DNA of 64,000 bases from Burkholderiaceae bacterium (GTDB lineage Bacteria; Pseudomonadota; Gammaproteobacteria; Burkholderiales; Burkholderiaceae_D). Shown here one piece after another: positions 1 to 8,143 of the stretch (the first letter of the stretch is position 1; every line of letters starts with the position of its first letter). The notes under the pieces are model-generated. The model searched no databases. It was not told the origin of the DNA and saw nothing but the letters and a program-made list of their open reading frames with translations. The position numbers and the translations under genes were made by a program. The stretch is taken from assembly GCA_031291325.1 (NCBI GenBank), contig JARLJG010000052.1, forward strand, positions 1-64,000, in the 5' to 3' direction.

Positions 1-75
1 GGCAAGCAGGCTGTCAGCCAGTTTGACCAATTCGGGATCGGGCTTGGCCCGCTTGGTGCGTTTTACGTAGGTCAT
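1..75 (-). CDS. IS256-family transposase, N-terminal 25 residues
   Basis: The first 25 codons of a minus-strand gene run off the left edge. The start is the ATG at 75-73, preceded by GGAAACA. The peptide contains KPDPELVKLADSLLA, which resembles the beginning of IS256-type mutator transposases, where a P-D-P-x-L-x-x-L-A-D-x-L-L segment precedes the GENGLLKQLTK block. No catalytic residue is visible because the DDE core lies outside the window. Confidence 0.45.
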   Translation of the reverse strand, partial: MTYVKRTKRAKPDPELVKLADSLLA

Positions 76-138
76 TGTTTCCTTTATACAGGCAGTCTCC
101 TGCCAAATGACCATTTACACAAAACTAATTACACCCTC
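1..138 (-). mobile_element. End of an IS256-family insertion sequence (partial)
   Basis: The window opens inside an insertion sequence. Read on the minus strand from about 138, the end begins GAGGGTGTAATTAGTTTTGTG, which has the layout of IS256-family terminal repeats (GAG-GTGTAA...TTTGTGTAAA). It is followed by a short leader with a GGAAAC ribosome site and then the transposase start. The inner boundary and the other end lie outside the window. The exact outer boundary (138 or 139) and the target duplication cannot be fixed without the other end. Family assignment is from remembered terminal patterns, so it is moderately sure. Confidence 0.5.
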
Positions 139-253
139 CGGGGATCGCAAGGAAAAGAAAGATACATTTTCCTGCGCCAACCTTTCTTGAGTCTTTCAAC
201 GCTTGCCATGCGTTGCAAAATAGCGACCAAGCTCTGCAATCGACTGCCTCCGG

Positions 254-1426
254 TCAGCGCAAGAACTGTCCGTTTCTGGCGATCTGGGTCAAATCGACGT
301 ATTGCGAGCCGTCGTGATTGGCGTGGCTGAAATTGATCAGATAGCCGTCGAAATCGAGCTTACCCATCGATTCCATCGCGCCGACGAAGCGTTCGCGCGT
401 CAGGTTGCGGCCAGCCCGTTTCAAGCCTTCGACCGCAACCTTGGCGTTCAGGAACCCCTCCATCGAGGTGAACGACCAATTCTTGACGCCCATTTTCTTC
501 ATCACCTGCTGGTATTCCCGCACTACGCCGCTGGTCGCTGAATACGGATAAGGCGCAACCTGCGACACCACCAGGCCGACACCGTCCTTGCCAAGCGCAT
601 CGATCGATGTTTGCGTGCCCATCACCGACAAGGTAAAGAATTGCATTCCGATTGCGATGTTGTTGTAGGCCTTGATGAACTCCACCGATGGCTTGCCGGC
701 GGTTATCATGATGACCGCATGCGGCTCCACGCTGGCCAGCTTTTTCGCGCTTGCGACGACATCGGACGCATCGTTCTCGATCGAGGCGGCAGCTTGCACT
801 TTCAATTTGCGCTTGGCCAGCGCGGTTTCGACGTCGGCCAATCCTTCCTTGCCGAATGCGTTGTTTTGGTAAGCCACTGCAATTTTTTCGATGCCGCGAA
901 CGCCCAGTTGCTCGATGATTTTATCGATTTCAACGTCATAACCGGCGCGCACGTTGAACACCATGCGATTGAGCGGCGCGCGCGTGACTTGCGAGCCGGT
1001 AAACGGCGCAATGCTGGGGACGCCTTCCTTGGCGATGTACGGCAGTATTGCAATATTGGTGGGTGTGCCAAGTACATTGAAGAGCGCAAATACTTTTTCC
1101 TTTTCGACCAGCGTTTGCGTGTTGGCCACGCCCTTGTCGGCGTTATAGCCATCGTCCAGCGTAATCAAGCGAATCTTGCGTCCGTTGATGCCGCCTTGCT
1201 GATTGATATACTCGAAATAGGTCTTGGCGGCGTTCGACGAGGCCTGGCCCAACTCGGCCAAAGGTCCGGTTAATGCACAGGTCTGCCCAAGGACGATTTC
1301 ATCGTCGGAGACGCCGTTTTCCGCGTGCACAATGGGACTGCAGAATAACATCGCCAACAACGCCAGCGCGGACCTTCTGCCGATGCTTTGCAGCGATCCT
1401 GTGTGCAATAATTGGTCGTAACTCAT
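254..1426 (-). CDS. ABC transporter substrate-binding protein (branched-chain amino acid / Leu-Ile-Val type)
   Basis: A periplasmic ligand-binding protein of the Peripla_BP_6 (LivJ-like) family, about 390 residues. The start at 1426 is chosen because GAAGGAG lies 7 bases upstream; an in-frame extension to 1498 has no such site. An N-terminal signal peptide (RRSALALLAMLFCSPIVHA) precedes the mature start. The family block DEIVLGQTCALTGP and the NAAKTYFEYINQQGGINGR region are typical. No permease or ATPase genes lie beside it, so it is an orphan binding protein; its ligand cannot be told. It lies next to the insertion-sequence end, so any downstream partners may have been displaced. Expect export and binding of a small amino-acid-like or aromatic compound. 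Confidence 0.85.
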   Translation of the reverse strand: MSYDQLLHTGSLQSIGRRSALALLAMLFCSPIVHAENGVSDDEIVLGQTCALTGPLAELGQASSNAAKTYFEYINQQGGINGRKIRLITLDDGYNADKGVANTQTLVEKEKVFALFNVLGTPTNIAILPYIAKEGVPSIAPFTGSQVTRAPLNRMVFNVRAGYDVEIDKIIEQLGVRGIEKIAVAYQNNAFGKEGLADVETALAKRKLKVQAAASIENDASDVVASAKKLASVEPHAVIMITAGKPSVEFIKAYNNIAIGMQFFTLSVMGTQTSIDALGKDGVGLVVSQVAPYPYSATSGVVREYQQVMKKMGVKNWSFTSMEGFLNAKVAVEGLKRAGRNLTRERFVGAMESMGKLDFDGYLINFSHANHDGSQYVDLTQIARNGQFLR

Positions 1427-1620
1427 TTTCAAACTCCTTCTTTTGTTGCGGTATGGCCAATGATGGGCAGCAGTCGATCGCGTCTCACCCTTGGGCAAGA
1501 CATGGAAATTCTCGTTGGCTTCGGATTATCTACGATCCTTATTGTTTGAGTTGTCGTCTGCGTGACAGTTTGCGGGCAATCGTGGCGGTTGCCTCGATAT
1601 GGCGAAGCCAAACTAGTGGC

Positions 1621-1803
1621 ATGCGCCGGTCGCAAGTGCCGGATAGCGCCGCGCCGGCCGCGCAAACTAACGGCGAATCGAAGTTGCAACTGAACGACCC
1701 CGCAGCGCTGGTCAGGGCTTACAGTTACGAAGCAAGCAAAAGCGATTTGCAAAAGGCCATCGAGTTGCATGGCGGAACCGTTGCATTGCGTTGCATTGGT
1801 TAG
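1621..1803 (+). CDS. Small hypothetical protein with weak DUF3606-like C-terminus
   Basis: A 60-residue open frame. Its second half (LNDPAALVRAYSYEASKSDL followed by QKAIELHGGTVALR) resembles the short DUF3606 helix-turn pattern, in which an Asn-Asp near the start is followed by L..A....G. The N-terminal half is low complexity (AAPAAQ). No convincing ribosome site precedes the ATG, so this may be a decaying fragment. The function of DUF3606 is unknown. Confidence 0.25.
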   Translation: MRRSQVPDSAAPAAQTNGESKLQLNDPAALVRAYSYEASKSDLQKAIELHGGTVALRCIG

Positions 1804-1889
1804 ATAGAAAAAGAGGCCGAATTTAATCTAGCGAAGCTGGAATTGTCTTGTCGCAGAAAGGCGACACACGTATGCCGCAAGGGAGCAAC

Positions 1890-1966
1890 TGGCAGGGGAA
1901 GAAGGATTCGAACCTTCGAATGCCGGAATCAGAATCCGGTGCCGTAACCAGCTTGGCGATTCCCCT
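1890..1966 (-). tRNA. tRNA-Gln (anticodon CUG)
   Basis: A full cloverleaf can be read on the minus strand. The acceptor stem is AGGGGAA/TTCCCCT with discriminator G and an encoded CCA. The D-arm contains GCCAAGCTGGTTACGGC. The anticodon stem is CCGGA/TCCGG around loop TTCTGAT, giving anticodon CTG. The T-arm is GAAGG-TTCGAAT-CCTTC. The length is 77 including CCA. It stands alone, with no neighbouring tRNA. Anticodon CUG reads CAG glutamine codons. Confidence 0.93.
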
Positions 1967-2153
1967 ACCTAAATGATAACACATTGCAGCACGACAATGA
2001 AAGTGGTGCTGCGTTATTTTTTGTTGTTGTCAAAAGTGCCTGTAGTTTACGCATTGTTTGCTGTTATCGATTGTTATATTCTGCAGCATATCGCGCAAAA
2101 TCAGTCATTTCGCTGGACATCCCAGCGCCGCATTGAATGACAAAGGCAGGTAA

Positions 2154-2288
2154 ATGCAAAAACCGGAAATTCTGACTACCGACGAATTCAATCGTCAGCT
2201 TTTCAGGCCGCACGGCGGGGTTGCATTCGCCAGGGAAGGCCGGGTTCCGGTTTGTGAGGCGATCGGACCGCTTCTCCGGCAACGATGA
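2154..2288 (+). CDS. Hypothetical 44-residue ORF (doubtful)
   Basis: A short frame begins MQKPEILTTDEFNRQLF and has a plausible GCAGG ribosome site 6 bases upstream. It overlaps, antisense, the response-regulator remnant on the other strand. No family is recognised. It could be the beginning of a truncated gene or chance coding. It is given only so the stretch is described. Confidence 0.18.
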   Translation: MQKPEILTTDEFNRQLFRPHGGVAFAREGRVPVCEAIGPLLRQR

Positions 2289-2373
2289 TATTTTCGGTTT
2301 CGGCCAGGATTTGTTTCAGACTATTGCAAATGACAACATGGTCATCCGTCAGTAAAGCCTTCAGTTTTTCCAT
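2203..2373 (-). pseudogene. Remnant of a NarL/FixJ-type response regulator (receiver N-terminus)
   Basis: From the ATG at 2373, preceded by GGAAGAAAC, the peptide MEKLKALLTDDHVVICNSL then KQILAETENIIVAGEA matches the first beta-strand and helix of receiver domains (acidic pair in LLTDDH, then ..LKQIL...). Similarity stops after VAGEA and the frame ends soon after in unrelated sequence. The phospho-acceptor Asp, the switch Lys and the DNA-binding domain are missing. It is a truncated relic of a two-component regulator next to the respiration island. No partner kinase remnant is visible. Confidence 0.55.
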
Positions 2374-2557
2374 GATCTTTGTTTCTTCCGTGTATCGTCG
2401 AACAGCTGTATGTTGAAAGATATGTGAACTACAACCCACAGCGAGGTTCAATTTTCGCAATTGGAGCCAATGGCAACGGAATTGCGCAGTTCAACCTGCT
2501 TTCGGCGGCTGAATTCCGAAAATTCGAGCAACAATGCCTTTCTTCGATTCCGGATAA

Positions 2558-2576
2558 TATATCATGTAATGATATA
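2558..2576. promoter_or_regulatory. Perfect 19-bp palindrome upstream of hemN
   Basis: TATATCAT-GTA-ATGATATA is a perfect inverted repeat with 8-base arms about 95 bases before hemN. The half-site order (ATCAT..ATGAT) is opposite to the FNR consensus TTGAT-N4-ATCAA, and the sequence does not fit NsrR. It could be an operator for an unidentified dimeric regulator of hemN. Confidence 0.4.
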
Positions 2577-2670
2577 CTGTCACACCGGATAGACCATCGC
2601 CGATTGACAGCGATTTCGTGGAAACGCTTGTTACAATCGAGCCGATCGGCCCCCGATAGATGAACGGTGA

Positions 2671-4074
2671 ATGAAAATGACTATGACACAACCTTTGCAA
2701 GATATCGAACTGTCCGAGGAATTGATCCGCAAGTTCGATAAGTCGGGGCCGCGCTACACTTCCTATCCCACCGCCGATCGTTTCAATTCCGCTTTTTCCG
2801 AACAGAACTACGTGACCTATCTTGCGCAGCGAGTGGAAAGCCCCGGCAACCCGCCGTTGTCGATCTATGTGCATCTGCCGTTTTGCGAATCGCTTTGCTA
2901 TTTTTGCGCATGCAACAAGATCATCACCCGGGACCACGATCGCGCGCGGGAATATCTGCGCTATCTCGACAAGGAAATGGCGCTGGTTTCTGCGCACCTC
3001 GGTCACGATCGCAAAGCGGTGCAGCTTCACCTTGGCGGAGGGACGCCGACCTTTTTCAATGCGGACGAATTGCACCAACTGATGAGCATGTTGCGCAGTC
3101 ATTTCGAGTTCGCCGCCGACGCCGAACTTGGGGTTGAAATCGATCCGCGCACGGTGCGCGACGGCACGCTCTCGATGCTCGCCGGATTGGGGTTCAATCG
3201 CAACAGCTTCGGCGTGCAGGATTTCGACCCCGAGGTGCAGCGGGCCGTCAATCGGATACAGCCGCTTGAGATGGTGGAACAAGCAGTTGCGCAAAGCCGC
3301 AGTGCGAATTTCCAATCGATCAATGCCGATTTGATCTATGGCTTGCCGAAACAAACCGTGGAAAGCTTCAGCCGCACTCTCGACAGCCTCATCCGGGTCG
3401 CACCGGACCGCATTGCGCTCTACAACTACGCGCATCTGCCGAGCCGCTTCAAGGCCCAGCGCCAGATCGTGTCGGGCGACTTGCCGTCAGCCGACGTGCG
3501 GCTGCAGATTTTCCTGATGTCGACTCGCAGGTTGCTCGACGCCGGCTACGTTTATATCGGGCTGGATCATTTTTCCAAGCCGGACGACGAACTGAACAAA
3601 GCCCGCCTGGACATGAGTTTGCACCGGAATTTTCAGGGTTACACCACCCGCGCCGAATGCGACCTGATCGGCTTCGGCGTGTCCGCCATCAGCAAGGTCG
3701 GCAATTCGTACAGCCAGTCGGTGCGCACGGTAAACGCCTATTATCGGCATCTGGACGCAGGGCAGCTTCCGGTCGAAAAAGGCGTCGAACTGGACAACGA
3801 CGACTTGTTGCGACGAAGGATTATCATGACCTTGATGTGCAGTGCTCCGGTGATTTTCGATGCGATAAAGCGCAGCCACGGCATTCATTTTCAAGCGTAT
3901 TTTGCGTCCGAGATGGCGCTGCTGGAACAATATGAAGATGCCGGATTGATCGCTATCGACGCGACGGCGATTCGCGTCACGGCGAAGGGACGGCTTTTTG
4001 TGCGCGCAATTGCGATGGTATTCGATAAATATCTGGCGCGGCCGAGCGAATCGACCTACTCCAAGCTGATCTAG
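2671..4074 (+). CDS. hemN: Oxygen-independent coproporphyrinogen III dehydrogenase
   Basis: Radical-SAM enzyme that converts coproporphyrinogen III to protoporphyrinogen IX without oxygen in the cytoplasm, supplying heme for anaerobic respiration. It has 467 residues, normal for HemN. The radical-SAM cluster motif C-E-S-L-C-Y-F-C lies at residues 72-79 (C72, C76, C79), followed by the HemN-specific fourth cysteine in ACNK. KSGPRYTSYPTADRF near the N-terminus is a HemN signature, as are GGGTPTF and GLDHFSKPDDEL. Starts at 2671, 2677 or 2683 are all possible; 2671 is kept. The placement next to nir/nor/nar genes fits a role in making heme for NirK's cytochrome, NorCB and NarI under low oxygen. 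Confidence 0.95.
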   Translation: MKMTMTQPLQDIELSEELIRKFDKSGPRYTSYPTADRFNSAFSEQNYVTYLAQRVESPGNPPLSIYVHLPFCESLCYFCACNKIITRDHDRAREYLRYLDKEMALVSAHLGHDRKAVQLHLGGGTPTFFNADELHQLMSMLRSHFEFAADAELGVEIDPRTVRDGTLSMLAGLGFNRNSFGVQDFDPEVQRAVNRIQPLEMVEQAVAQSRSANFQSINADLIYGLPKQTVESFSRTLDSLIRVAPDRIALYNYAHLPSRFKAQRQIVSGDLPSADVRLQIFLMSTRRLLDAGYVYIGLDHFSKPDDELNKARLDMSLHRNFQGYTTRAECDLIGFGVSAISKVGNSYSQSVRTVNAYYRHLDAGQLPVEKGVELDNDDLLRRRIIMTLMCSAPVIFDAIKRSHGIHFQAYFASEMALLEQYEDAGLIAIDATAIRVTAKGRLFVRAIAMVFDKYLARPSESTYSKLI

Positions 4075-4214
4075 TGGATTGTTGTTCTTCCAGACCCTGT
4101 CGGATGCCACTGGTTCGCTAGCCTCGAATACGCTTGGGCCTAAGTGCCGATTCTCATGAGCGGATTGACATCTGCGAGCAGGACGCCGATGCAATCCATC
4201 TCCAAATGAGACGA

Positions 4215-4478
4215 TCAGCCTGTTACCAGAAAATCGATGACGATTTCGCCTGGCGAACGCGATACGTACGAAATCCTGATTTGCGAACCGAAATGGTTGG
4301 AGATCTGTGACAACAATGGAAGCGGATCGTGGTCGTTGCAAAAGCGCATGATCTCGCCATCCTGCAGCGCATCGAGTGCCCCAAAGATTGCCGCGTGACG
4401 GAATCGCTTGGCGATGCCGCGCGCGTCGAATGGGTAAATGCCTTCTGCTTTGACTGGAATGGAACAATCGTGCGTCAT
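4215..4478 (-). CDS. DUF2249-domain protein
   Basis: An 87-residue cytoplasmic protein of the DUF2249 family. Recognisable parts are FDARGI near the start, the MRFCNDHDPLPLL core (D-H-x-P-x-P-L), and the closing GEIVIDFL strand. AGGAG lies 8 bases before the ATG. DUF2249 proteins are often coded with hemerythrins and denitrification genes, and a second copy occurs at 16455-16688 here. The biochemical role is unknown; a link to nitric-oxide metabolism or iron-sulfur repair is inference from neighbourhood only. It is divergent from nirK and shares a 0.6-kb control region with it. Confidence 0.75.
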   Translation of the reverse strand: MTHDCSIPVKAEGIYPFDARGIAKRFRHAAIFGALDALQDGEIMRFCNDHDPLPLLSQISNHFGSQIRISYVSRSPGEIVIDFLVTG

Positions 4479-5046
4479 GATAAAACTCCTCTGTAAATAG
4501 TCAAAATATTTCTAATGTCGATTCCATAATGCCGCCCATTGAACTTTTCAAATGCGCGGCACGAGGGGCCGATAAGGCTCGCTTGCAATATCCAAGCGCA
4601 CGGGTGGCTCGGAAAGCGCTGCAATGAGAAAGCATTTTATCTTTACAAAGAATAAGATGCAAGTATAATACATCTTATTGGCATTTTTCTTCAAAGCCAC
4701 AAAGCGCAAGAAGCGAACAAATTGCCGTTTGAGGGATCGTGACTCCTGAACTCGCTAGAACCTCGTTACCCGATACCGGATTCATGCGCGACGCCTTGCG
4801 TGAGCTAATCGACCGGGAAATTGGCATGAACATAGGCGATCGCGGCGCTGCACCAGTCGCTGAGGCTGCGTGTTGCGGGCGTCGCAGGCGGGTTGTTTTT
4901 CCGCTCGTGCGATCCAGCGCAGCGCACGAGCGCAGCGTGCAGCAATGGCGCGCCCCTTGCAAATATCCGACGTTGTTTGAGAAGAGTAGATTTAGTCACA
5001 ATGTGATATATATTTGATCTACATCATGTCTTGCATAGTGACGGTT
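4479..5046. other. nirK/DUF2249 divergent intergenic region with orphan ORF
   Basis: A long control region. It holds an NsrR-covered promoter (4642-4676), a 9-bp-arm hairpin GCTCGTGCG/CGCACGAGC at 4903-4931, and the Crp/Fnr-type nirK promoter at its right end. Between them a GTG-started plus-strand frame (4739-5017, 92 codons, MTPELARTSLPDTGF..) follows GAGGGATC. Its first 35 residues look protein-like; the rest is arginine-rich and unlikely. I recognise no family. It may be a short real peptide, a relic, or noncoding leader. Confidence 0.4.
4642..4676 (+). promoter_or_regulatory. Promoter overlapped by an NsrR operator
   Basis: TTTACA (4642-4647), 16 bases, then TATAAT (4664-4669) form a good plus-strand sigma70-type promoter. 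The -10 is embedded in AAGATG-N11-CATCTT (4654-4676), which matches the NsrR consensus at every outer-arm position. Binding would block polymerase until NO destroys the NsrR cluster. The predicted start, near 4676, lies over 400 bases before nirK, so the direct transcript is the orphan region or a second, long-leader nirK mRNA. Confidence 0.7.
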
Positions 5047-5053
5047 GTTATAT
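5014..5053 (+). promoter_or_regulatory. Crp/Fnr-type box and nirK promoter
   Basis: TTGAT-CTAC-ATCAT (5014-5027) fits the FNR/Dnr/NnrR box TTGAT-N4-ATCAA with one mismatch. A -10-like TTATAT follows at 5048-5053, so the box would be centred about 40 bases before a start near 5060, the class II activator position. This is likely the main anaerobic or NO-responsive promoter of nirK. Confidence 0.65.
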
Positions 5054-5146
5054 CGTCGCACCTTGCGTCGGGCGGGTAAAAGGATCGACATGACAAATTC
5101 GACTCTCCACGCATTCACTAGGATTGGTCACCAGAAAGGGATGAAA

Positions 5147-6649
5147 ATGAAACGTTTTGTCAAAGTTGTCCGTATCTTGTCCGCAGCGGCGAGTATCGCA
5201 TTAGGACTTTCGCTGGGTGCGCCCTCTGCATATGCGGCCCAACACGCGCCGGCCAAGTTAAAGGGCGATTTCGGGCCACCGCAAGGCCAGCCGATCCACG
5301 CGGTTCTCACCAGCCCGCCCAACGTGCCGCCGCCTATTCATCGTAATTATCCAGCCAAGGTGATAGTCGACCTTGAAGTGATTGAAAAGGAAATGGCAAT
5401 CTCCGAGGGCGTCAAGTATATGTTCTGGACCTTCGGCGGCACGGTACCCGGCAGCTTTATCCGCGTGCGCCAGGGCGATACCGTGGAATTCCACCTGAAG
5501 AACAATCCGAACAACAAGATGCCGCACAACATCGATTTGCATGGGGTAACCGGCCCCGGCGGCGGCGCCGCATCGAGCTTCACCGCGCCTGGCCATGAAT
5601 CGCAATTCACGTTCAAGGCACTGAACGAGGGCGTATACGTCTACCACTGTGCAACCGCGCCGGTCGGCATGCATATCGGCAACGGCATGTATGGCTTGAT
5701 CCTGGTGGAGCCGCCGGAAGGCATGAAGCCGGTCGATCATGAATACTACGTGATGCAGGGCGATTTCTACACCACCGGAAAATACCGCGAAAAAGGCTTG
5801 CAACCCTTCGACATGGACAAGGCGATCGACGAGAAACCGACCTACGTGCTGTTCAACGGCGCTGAAGGCTCGATGACCGGCGACAAGGCGCTGACCGCCA
5901 AGACCGACGAAACGATTCGTCTGTTCGTCGGCAACGGCGGCCCTAATCTGGTATCGAGCTTTCACGTGATCGGCGCCATCTTCGACAAGGTGCGCTATGA
6001 AGGCGGCACGCATGCGCAAGAAAACGTGCAGACCACGCTGATTCCATCGGGTGGGGCAGTAATGGTTGAGTTTCAGAGCAAGGTGCCCGGCAGCTATGTG
6101 CTGGTCGACCACTCGATCTTCCGCGCTTTCAACAAGGGGGCATTGGCGATATTGAAAGTGGACGGCCCTGCGAAGAAAGATATCTATTCCGGCAAGGAAC
6201 TCGATTCCGTCTACCTGGGAGATCGCGCGCAACCGAATCTCGCTTCGGTGACCAAGGCGACCCAGGCCGCTGCCAGCGGCACGCTGACGCTGGAGGATCA
6301 GGTCAATGCCGGCCGCGAGTTGTTCGCGGGCACTTGCTCGGTCTGTCATCAGCCTAATGGCGCAGGTTTGCCTGGTGTTTTCCCGCCTTTGGCGAAATCG
6401 GATTTCTTGAACAGCGATTTGCGCCGTGCCATCGGCATACCATTGCGCGGCTTGACCGGCAAGGTCACCGTCAACGGTAACGAATTCAATTCCGTGATGC
6501 CGCCGATGACTCAGTTGAACGACGATGAAATCGCCAACATCTTGACCTATGTGTTGAATAGCTGGGACAACAAGGGTGGGCGCGTAGACGCATCCGAAGT
6601 GAAGACGGAGCGCGCAAAGTCCCTCAGCGCGCCGGTCGAAGCGCACTGA
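5147..6649 (+). CDS. nirK: Copper nitrite reductase with C-terminal cytochrome c domain
   Basis: Periplasmic NO-forming nitrite reductase: nitrite + e- + 2H+ gives NO + water. The start at 5147 gives a clean signal peptide ([20 protein letters not shown]...YAA) with AAAGGG 6 bases upstream. An in-frame ATG at 5090 also has AAGGA and cannot be excluded. Two cupredoxin domains carry the type 1 copper ligands H127, C168, H176 and M181, the type 2 copper ligands H132 and H167, and catalytic D130. A later SFHVIG segment supplies the second-domain active-site His. After residue about 385 a class I cytochrome c follows, with C397-S-V-C400-H401 and Met at VMPPM (451/454). This three-domain tethered layout is known from Ralstonia pickettii and lets electrons reach type 1 copper within the polypeptide. 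It is first in nirK-nirV-SCO. Confidence 0.95.
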   Translation: MKRFVKVVRILSAAASIALGLSLGAPSAYAAQHAPAKLKGDFGPPQGQPIHAVLTSPPNVPPPIHRNYPAKVIVDLEVIEKEMAISEGVKYMFWTFGGTVPGSFIRVRQGDTVEFHLKNNPNNKMPHNIDLHGVTGPGGGAASSFTAPGHESQFTFKALNEGVYVYHCATAPVGMHIGNGMYGLILVEPPEGMKPVDHEYYVMQGDFYTTGKYREKGLQPFDMDKAIDEKPTYVLFNGAEGSMTGDKALTAKTDETIRLFVGNGGPNLVSSFHVIGAIFDKVRYEGGTHAQENVQTTLIPSGGAVMVEFQSKVPGSYVLVDHSIFRAFNKGALAILKVDGPAKKDIYSGKELDSVYLGDRAQPNLASVTKATQAAASGTLTLEDQVNAGRELFAGTCSVCHQPNGAGLPGVFPPLAKSDFLNSDLRRAIGIPLRGLTGKVTVNGNEFNSVMPPMTQLNDDEIANILTYVLNSWDNKGGRVDASEVKTERAKSLSAPVEAH

Positions 6650-6666
6650 GCCTATCGGTGGCCGAC

Positions 6667-7464
6667 ATGAGGCAATCGCGACTCCGGGCAAACATGATTG
6701 CCGCATGCGGCGTGCTCGCCGTGTCGGCGGCGGTGCCGTCGCTTGCCGCCGACTACGTGGCGATTCCGGCGGGATCGCTGACTAGCGTGATCGCCAATGC
6801 GGACAGCAACGATGCGATTCGTATCGAGAACTTTGCATTGCGCGTCACGCCGGTGACCAATGGCGAATTCTCGATTTTCGTCAATGCGCATCCTGAATGG
6901 CGGCGCAATCGCATGCCGTCCGTGTTTGCCGACCGCAGCTATTTGCATCGCTGGGCTTCGCCGACTTCGATCGGTAGCAGCTTGAACGAGCAGCAACCGG
7001 TCACCAGCGTCAGCTGGTTTGCCGCACAGGCATTTTGCGAAAGCGAAGGCGGGCGTCTTCCAAGCTGGTACGAATGGGAATACGTCGCTGCCGCCGACGA
7101 AGTCCGCGCCGATGCGCGCGGCGATCCCAAGTGGCGCGCCCGTATTCTCTCGTGGTACTCCAGGAATTCCGAATCGCCGGTATCGTCGGTCGGCGGTGTC
7201 GCCAATTATTACGGCATCCGCGACATGCATGGATTGATCTGGGAATGGGTCGACGATTTCAATGCACTGTTCATCAGCGCCGACAGTCGCAATCAAGGCG
7301 ATCCGGACAAGTTGAAGTTTTGCGGCGCCGGGGCGATCAGCCTGCAAGACAAGGAAAATTTTGCCATTTTGATGCGCATCGCTTTACTGTCCTCGCTCGA
7401 CGGAGCGGACACTACCGACAATCTCGGGTTTCGATGCGCACGCAGCGGGAATAAGGAGAAATAA
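6667..7464 (+). CDS. nirV: NirV-like formylglycine-generating-enzyme-family protein
   Basis: An exported protein of the FGE-sulfatase (SUMF1) fold, about 265 residues, coded 17 bases after nirK; the classical position and family of nirV. The signal peptide is MIAACGVLAVSAAVPSLAA. Family landmarks are FALRVTPVTNGEFSIFVNAH, QQPVTSVSWFAAQAFCESEG, GRLPSWYEWEYVAA, GLIWEWVDDFN and the closing NLGFRCARS. The ATG at 6667 with GGTGG 6 bases upstream is preferred over the GTG at 6658. The paired active-site cysteines of true formylglycine-generating enzymes are not evident, so a NirK maturation or accessory role is more likely than sulfatase activation. Its stop overlaps the start of the SCO gene. Confidence 0.8.
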   Translation: MRQSRLRANMIAACGVLAVSAAVPSLAADYVAIPAGSLTSVIANADSNDAIRIENFALRVTPVTNGEFSIFVNAHPEWRRNRMPSVFADRSYLHRWASPTSIGSSLNEQQPVTSVSWFAAQAFCESEGGRLPSWYEWEYVAAADEVRADARGDPKWRARILSWYSRNSESPVSSVGGVANYYGIRDMHGLIWEWVDDFNALFISADSRNQGDPDKLKFCGAGAISLQDKENFAILMRIALLSSLDGADTTDNLGFRCARSGNKEK

Positions 7465-8087
7465 TGAATTCATCATTACGCGTCAAGGCGGCGCGCTACC
7501 TGAGTGCTTTGATTTTGTCCGCCGCATCGCTTTGTGCGTCCGCCGGCAACGACGATCATGCGAACGTGGTTGCCGAAGGCGCGCGCCTTCCAGGCGATTC
7601 AATTTACCAGCTTCCTGCCACGTTTGTGGACCAGGATGGAAAAACGTTCAAGTTGGCCGACCTGCGTGGCCGGCCCGTGATCGTCAGCATGTTCTACAAC
7701 TCCTGCCAGTTCGTATGTCCAATGCTGATCGACACCTTGCGCGCCACGCAGGAAGGTTTGAGCGCAGAGGAGCGTGCGCAGCTGTCGCTACTGCTGGTGA
7801 CCTTCGACCCCGCGCGCGACGATGTCGGCGTGCTGAAGTCAGTGGCCACCAGGCGCAAGCTGGATCGGGAACATTGGACGCTGGCGCGCACCGATCCGGC
7901 AACGGTGCGAAAATTGGCGGCGGTTTTGCACATCCAGTATAAATTGTTGCCGAATGGCGACTACAACCATAGTACCGCGCTCATCCTGCTCGATGCCGAC
8001 GGACGCGTGATCGGTAGCACCCCAAAAATCGGACAAGTCGACGCCGAATTTCTAAAGCTGGTGCAGCATGCGGTGCATGGCAAGTGA
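7464..8087 (+). CDS. SCO1/SenC/PrrC-family copper chaperone
   Basis: A periplasmic thioredoxin-fold protein that carries or delivers copper or reduces thiols. It has 207 residues with a signal peptide ending CASA. The copper motif C-Q-F-V-C-P sits after VSMFYNS, and the third ligand His is in NHSTALIL. The 1-base overlap with nirV (TAATG) makes it the third gene of the nirK operon. That suggests it metallates NirK's type 1 or type 2 copper site, not a terminal oxidase CuA, though this is inference from position. GGAGAA precedes the start. Confidence 0.9.
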   Translation: MNSSLRVKAARYLSALILSAASLCASAGNDDHANVVAEGARLPGDSIYQLPATFVDQDGKTFKLADLRGRPVIVSMFYNSCQFVCPMLIDTLRATQEGLSAEERAQLSLLLVTFDPARDDVGVLKSVATRRKLDREHWTLARTDPATVRKLAAVLHIQYKLLPNGDYNHSTALILLDADGRVIGSTPKIGQVDAEFLKLVQHAVHGK

Positions 8088-8143
8088 ATCGCTAGAAAGT
8101 ATCCATACTGCCAGATGAATTGCCCGCCTGGTTGCGCCGGAGC

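Noticed and set aside
2604-2617. TTGAC-AGCG-ATTTC as an FNR box for hemN
   Set aside because: The second half-site matches ATCAA poorly, so it is not supported.
4996-5006. TCACAATGTGA palindrome as a CRP site
   Set aside because: CRP sites are TGTGA-N6-TCACA; this has the half-sites reversed and only one base between them.
5258-6706. Long minus-strand open frame opposite nirK
   Set aside because: Shadow frame; nirK is complete with all copper and heme ligands on the plus strand.
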